Of a stretch of 7,504 nucleotides of DNA, positions 4,810 through 7,504 are shown piece by piece. The DNA is taken from contig JAFRBA010000018.1 of assembly GCA_017405115.1 (NCBI GenBank), positions 1 through 7,504 on the forward strand. Reading direction: 5' to 3'. Every line of letters starts with the position of its first letter. Within the stretch, counting starts at the first letter, position 1. This stretch comes from Kiritimatiellia bacterium (lineage in GTDB: Bacteria; Verrucomicrobiota; Kiritimatiellia; RFP12; UBA1067). The position numbers were made by a program, and so were the translations under genes. The notes under the pieces were generated by a model that made no database searches, had not been told where the DNA came from, and saw only the letters and a program-made list of their open reading frames with translations.

Positions 4810-6855
4810 TCATAGCCCCTCTAGGGCGAAAATGTAGGGGCGGAAGCTCTCCGCGTCGAACTCAAGGCGTCCGCCGCGGATCTCGTACTCGCCTCCGCCC
4901 AGAAGGTCCCTGGCCCGGACACATCCGCCGCCAAGCGACAGCACCGCCTTCCTGCGGGCTGAAGTCAAGTTGGAGACGACCGCCGTCGTCGTTCCGTCTT
5001 CGCCTATATAGCGCGAGCACCAGACGCCCTTCGTGCCCGAGACGTTCTCGCGCCAGTACGGGACGAACCTTGCGGAGTCGAGCCTGCGGTCCTCGTATAT
5101 CTTCCAGACGGAGGACACGAAGTCGAGGTCGGTCATCTCCCGCGGAACGGGGTGGACGTTGTGCACGAGCGTTATCGCGGAGAGCATCTGGATCGTAAGG
5201 TCCTTGCTCGTGTAGGATATGAACGTCATCGGCAGGCCGAACGCATAACCGGAATACTCGCACCGGAACGCGTCCGTCGGCAGGTGCTCCGGGTTCTTCG
5301 CGAGCGCGCCCTGCACGTTCTCGCCGTCGAAGCAGCTGTCGGCGTAGGCGAGAAGCGGCGTCACCATGCACGCGCTCTGGTGCGCGTCGACCGTGCCGCC
5401 GCGCGCGTGGATGGCGGAATACAGCTCCCGCGCGAGCTTGCGCACCGCGTATACCGGGAACGTGGGGTGCAGCTCGCCCTTCGCGTCGCGCCAGCCGCAT
5501 CCGTGCCGCTCGTTCGCGCATTCCCAGGGAATGTACATGCCGTCCGTGTAGATTCCGTCAAGGCCGTATTCGTCCACGATGGCGAGCGCGTTCTCCCTCA
5601 CCTCGTCGGCCCAGCCCGACGCATAGCAGCTCTGGTATGCGCGGTGAGTCTCGGCCTGCCATCCGCCGACATACTTCCCGCCGGGGTGCCTTATGAGGTA
5701 GTCGTCCTTCTTCCTGCTCCAGCCGGGAAGGATCGTCGGATACTCGAACCCGTAGTAGACGAGCACCTTTACCCCGTTCCTGTGGAACGCGTCGACTATG
5801 GCGTGGAACTTCGCCTTGTCGCCTATCAGGCCGTATCCCTCGGCGCGGGAATAGGTGGAATGGAGGACCACGTAGCGGACCCCCGCCCTGCCGAACCGCT
5901 CGGCGACGCCGTCCTCGAGGACGCGCGCCTTGTCGAGCTCGTAGATGTGGATGCGCCGGTACACGTCGGGATCGCCCTGCGGACGAGCCTTGACCGGCGT
6001 CGCCTGGAGACCGAACTCCCAGGCGAGCGGCACGAGGGCGTCCCCCCAGCGGTCGCGGCGACCCCTCCATGCGGCGGGCACGTCGTCCAGCAGGTTGTAC
6101 CTGATGCGGGTGCCGCGCTCTCCGCGAACGACCGATATGCACTTCCCCATGTCCTTTAGCTCGAAGCCCTCCGCGCTTTCGCACGTCACGCTGAAGCCGC
6201 CGTCCTCCCATCCGCACCACACGTAGGCGCGAAACGGATGCTCGCGGGTCTTGGCCTCGCCGGAGTTGACGTCCGCCGTAACCACGCAGCTGTTCTCAGA
6301 GAACGGCCAGTAGTGGAAGAGCGTCGAGGATTCGCCGGCAAGGTCGATGTCGAACCACAGCGCGCTCAGGTCGGGCTCGTAGTCGCGCACCTTGTGCAGC
6401 GAATAGTAGCCGTAAGGCACGACCTTCAGCTCGGTGCGGACAAGCCCGTCAGGCTCGAACGTCATCGACGCGTTCACCATGACGTTCGAGCAATGCGCCG
6501 CCGCAACGACGACCGTCTCGTCAGGGCTGGCGCGGAAAAGCGTGTACTGCCAGTCGCGGAAGCGCCCCTCTGCGTCGCCGAACTTCGCGTGCAGCGACAT
6601 CGGCGCCGCGAATATCTCGCGCCCTGCGGTCTTGACGGACACCGGGAACACCGAATCGCGGTAGCGGTAAGTCCGCCCCCACACCTCGACCTCGAACGAC
6701 GCCCCGCCCGTCTCCCTGTAGACGACCGGCGAAAACGCCGACTCGGCGCCGGAGTGGCTTCTGCAAGCCGCAGGCGCCGCCCCGCCACATTCCTTAACCT
6801 CAGCCACGGCTGGAACTTCAGCCGAAAACGCGACTGCTAAAAGCATGCACAGCAT
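4810..6855 (-). CDS. Secreted glycoside-hydrolase-like protein (DUF6067/GH123-like)
   Basis: Protein of 681 aa predicted to be exported. The N-terminus MLCMLLAVAFSAEVPAVA is a short hydrophobic signal with likely cleavage after an Ala within 10-18. It lacks the usual N-terminal positive charge. Domain order by inspection: a beta-sandwich-like domain (about 45-270); a (beta/alpha)8-type domain (about 278-590) beginning WEFGLQATPVK (279-289); and a small beta domain (about 605-681). Barrel motifs include VRYVVLHSTYSR (326-337), GVKVLVYYGFEYP (361-373), YGLDGIYTDGMYIPWECAN (430-448) with HGCGW (451-455), GGTVDAHQS (486-494) and YADSCFDGEN (504-513). By analogy with retaining barrel hydrolases, D438 and E512 (or D506) are candidate catalytic carboxylates; this is inference. 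Linkage and substrate are unknown. Start: the ATG at 6855 has AGGGAG 8 bases upstream, and an in-frame stop just upstream rules out a longer form; ATG at 6846 is an alternative. It has its own promoter. The 491-base gap to the chaperone argues against one operon. Confidence 0.85.
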   Translation of the reverse strand: MLCMLLAVAFSAEVPAVAEVKECGGAAPAACRSHSGAESAFSPVVYRETGGASFEVEVWGRTYRYRDSVFPVSVKTAGREIFAAPMSLHAKFGDAEGRFRDWQYTLFRASPDETVVVAAAHCSNVMVNASMTFEPDGLVRTELKVVPYGYYSLHKVRDYEPDLSALWFDIDLAGESSTLFHYWPFSENSCVVTADVNSGEAKTREHPFRAYVWCGWEDGGFSVTCESAEGFELKDMGKCISVVRGERGTRIRYNLLDDVPAAWRGRRDRWGDALVPLAWEFGLQATPVKARPQGDPDVYRRIHIYELDKARVLEDGVAERFGRAGVRYVVLHSTYSRAEGYGLIGDKAKFHAIVDAFHRNGVKVLVYYGFEYPTILPGWSRKKDDYLIRHPGGKYVGGWQAETHRAYQSCYASGWADEVRENALAIVDEYGLDGIYTDGMYIPWECANERHGCGWRDAKGELHPTFPVYAVRKLARELYSAIHARGGTVDAHQSACMVTPLLAYADSCFDGENVQGALAKNPEHLPTDAFRCEYSGYAFGLPMTFISYTSKDLTIQMLSAITLVHNVHPVPREMTDLDFVSSVWKIYEDRRLDSARFVPYWRENVSGTKGVWCSRYIGEDGTTTAVVSNLTSARRKAVLSLGGGCVRARDLLGGGEYEIRGGRLEFDAESFRPYIFALEGL

Positions 6856-6863
6856 GTGAGCTT

Positions 6864-6869
6864 CTCCCT
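6864..6869 (-). promoter_or_regulatory. Ribosome binding site of the hydrolase gene
   Basis: AGGGAG sits 8 bases before the ATG at 6855, within AAAGGGAGAAG. It favours the first ATG over the one three codons later. Confidence 0.7.
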
Positions 6870-6891
6870 TTATTCCTTATTTGCTGAGGGA

Positions 6892-6900
6892 ATTATACCA
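6892..6900 (-). promoter_or_regulatory. Extended -10 promoter of the hydrolase gene
   Basis: TGGTATAAT reads on the minus strand (6900-6892), identical to the extended -10 of the chaperone promoter. No good -35 hexamer is seen at 16-18 bases upstream. Predicted transcription starts near 6885, giving a leader of about 30 bases. Confidence 0.6.
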
Positions 6901-6950
6901 TAATCTCGGGTTCTCCACCCTTGGACACCTCCCGCCCGCCGCGTGGCGCC

Positions 6951-6988
6951 ACTGGGACAACGGGCGTCCCGCCCGTTGACTACTGGAA
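6951..6988. repeat. REP-like palindromic repeat, copy 1
   Basis: This 38-base unit contains CAACGGGC (6958-6965), loop GTCCC and GCCCGTTG (6971-6978), a perfect 8-base-pair hairpin. It is bounded by ACTGGGA on the left and ACTACTGGAA on the right. It matches copy 2 at 34 of 38 positions and lies downstream of a RAYT gene, the family known to act on REP elements. Confidence 0.75.
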
Positions 6989-6998
6989 CACGTAGCCA

Positions 6999-7036
6999 AC
7001 TGGGACAACGGGCATCTTGCCCGTTGACGACTGGAA
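6999..7036. repeat. REP-like palindromic repeat, copy 2
   Basis: Same orientation as copy 1 and offset by 48 bases. CAACGGGC (7006-7013), loop ATCTT and GCCCGTTG (7019-7026) keep the stem exact. Three of the four differences from copy 1 fall in the loop and none in the stem, as expected if the hairpin is what is selected or copied. Confidence 0.75.
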
Positions 7037-7042
7037 TCCATT

Positions 7043-7055
7043 GGGGACACTCCCC
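7043..7055. repeat. Short palindrome GGGGA-CAC-TCCCC
   Basis: A perfect 5-base-pair stem with a 3-base loop lies just beyond REP copy 2, followed by CCTTTT on the plus strand. On the plus strand it resembles a weak terminator, though no gene is read in that direction here. It resembles the palindrome inside the RAYT coding region at 7316-7328. Confidence 0.5.
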
Positions 7056-7115
7056 CTTTTGCGCGCCATCATGCCACCTTGCATGGCGATGCCTCCTGCC
7101 ACCCATGTGCCCCGC

Positions 7116-7504
7116 TCACGCCGCCTTGTCCAGCATCGCCGCCAGCCTCCAGCCGTGCGAGGCGAACCCGATCCCGTCCACCTCCCTCGCCCTGGCGCTC
7201 CGCGACCTCACATGGTCCGCGAACCGCCCCAGCATCTCCGCCACGAACGCCGCGCTCCCCAGTATCTTCCCGCTAGATATCTGCGCTATCCGCCTCATGA
7301 GCGCCCCCTCCTCAAGGGGACTGTCCCCGGTTGAAAGGCCTAGGACGGATAGAAGCCACTTCCGGCAGCGGAGCGCGCACGCGTGCCCGCGCTTCGCCGC
7401 CCCGACGGTGTTCCAGGCGTAGCCGTCCGCGCGCGTCGAAAGCCCCGCCCTCCCCGGGTTCAGCTCCACGTACGCCGCGCAGCGGCGGAGGTACTCCGCC
7501 TCGC
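7116..7504 (-). CDS. REP-associated tyrosine transposase (RAYT), C-terminal part
   Basis: The gene is cut by the right window edge; the first complete codon begins at 7502 and 128 codons are visible before TGA at 7118-7116. RAYTs are Y1/HUH single-strand DNA transposases, domesticated relatives of IS200/IS605 TnpA, that bind and cleave REP hairpins. The visible part opens with YLRRCAAYVELNPGRAGL (residues 4-21 of the fragment), the hallmark R-Y-x-E-x-N-P-x-R-A-G-L motif. Its Tyr11 is probably the catalytic tyrosine. It is followed by DGYAWNTVGAA (26-36; family pattern YxWSSY) and by GKILGSAAFVAEML, matching the ILGSxxFVxE motif of the C-terminal region. The HUH histidines would lie beyond the window. 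No frameshift is seen in the visible part, and two REP-like repeats lie downstream of its stop. Confidence 0.85.
   Translation of the reverse strand, partial: EAEYLRRCAAYVELNPGRAGLSTRADGYAWNTVGAAKRGHACALRCRKWLLSVLGLSTGDSPLEEGALMRRIAQISSGKILGSAAFVAEMLGRFADHVRSRSARAREVDGIGFASHGWRLAAMLDKAA
7316..7328. repeat. Palindrome GGGGAC-T-GTCCCC inside the RAYT gene
   Basis: A perfect 6-base-pair inverted repeat with a single central base lies in the coding region. It encodes the Gly-Asp-Ser part of STGDSPLEEG, a loop-like stretch between the two recognised RAYT motifs. It resembles the spacer palindrome at 7043-7055 (GGGGAC and TCCCC shared). Confidence 0.55.

Noticed and set aside
4343..4813. 156-codon minus-strand frame across the non-coding gap
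   Set aside because: Arg/Pro/Gly/Ala-rich translation of inverted repeats, no ribosome binding site, and it overlaps the hydrolase stop. Several competing frames of similar quality exist in the same region.
5152..6159. 335-codon plus-strand frame antisense to the hydrolase gene
   Set aside because: It shows the same shadow pattern: Arg/Val/His-rich, no ribosome binding site, and fully inside a well-supported gene on the other strand.
6951..7036. Two-unit CRISPR array
   Set aside because: The units are internally palindromic with a 10-base gap between them, far shorter than CRISPR spacers. They differ in the loop, no cas genes are present, and the RAYT neighbour explains them as REP elements.
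7043..7060. Intrinsic terminator on the plus strand
   Set aside because: A 5-base-pair stem followed by CCTTTT is weak, and no plus-strand gene ends here. Resemblance to the palindrome in the RAYT gene makes a repeat element the better reading.
6870..7106. 78-codon minus-strand frame over the REP repeats
   Set aside because: It contains two near-identical peptide stretches (VVNGQDARCPS and VVNGRDARCPS) that are simply translation of the palindromic repeats. It has no independent coding support.

Overview
The window is a GC-rich bacterial segment in which every gene I can support lies on the minus strand. Its best-supported content, in transcription order, is: the 3' end of a REP-associated tyrosine transposase (RAYT) gene; a spacer with REP-like palindromes; a secreted glycoside-hydrolase-like protein; a ~490-base structured non-coding gap; a CesT-type type III secretion chaperone; and a very large (1194 aa) protein that is probably the effector client of that chaperone. 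A weakly supported partial ORF lies at the left edge. The gene set suggests a PVC-group bacterium, perhaps a gut Kiritimatiellae/Verrucomicrobiota/Lentisphaerae lineage. The reasons are secreted DUF6067/GH123-like enzymes, RAYT/REP elements, and a type III chaperone outside Proteobacteria-like gene order. This is inference from gene content; no taxonomic marker gene is present.

Region 1-4318 (effector module). A promoter with a near-consensus extended -10 (TGGTATAAT) and a TTGCAG -35, 18 bases apart, drives a 145-aa CesT-like chaperone. The 1194-aa gene follows 45 bases later with an excellent Shine-Dalgarno. Chaperone-then-effector order, tight spacing and a single promoter are the classical layout of a dedicated class I T3SS chaperone and its cargo. 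The middle of the large protein (about residues 380-672) carries, in order, the motifs I recall from the DUF3626 family, embedded between an N-terminal delivery-like module and a ~500-residue helical C-terminal region. No secretion apparatus gene is in the window.

Region 4319-4809 is non-coding and unusually rich in inverted repeats. These include a long imperfect hairpin with 23-base arms, a crossed pair of inverted repeats just before it, and a row of minihairpins with GAA loops. It may hold a mobile or dispersed repeat, or a structured RNA.

Region 4810-6900 holds a 681-aa exported carbohydrate-active-type enzyme with its own extended -10 promoter. It appears unrelated to the effector pair.

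Region 6901-7504 holds two 38-base REP-like palindromic repeats and a GGGGA/TCCCC palindrome. These lie just downstream of the RAYT gene, whose C-terminal 128 codons are in the window. The RAYT coding sequence itself contains a perfect GGGGAC/GTCCCC palindrome resembling the third spacer element.

Family assignments rest on motif recognition by eye; no database search was possible.
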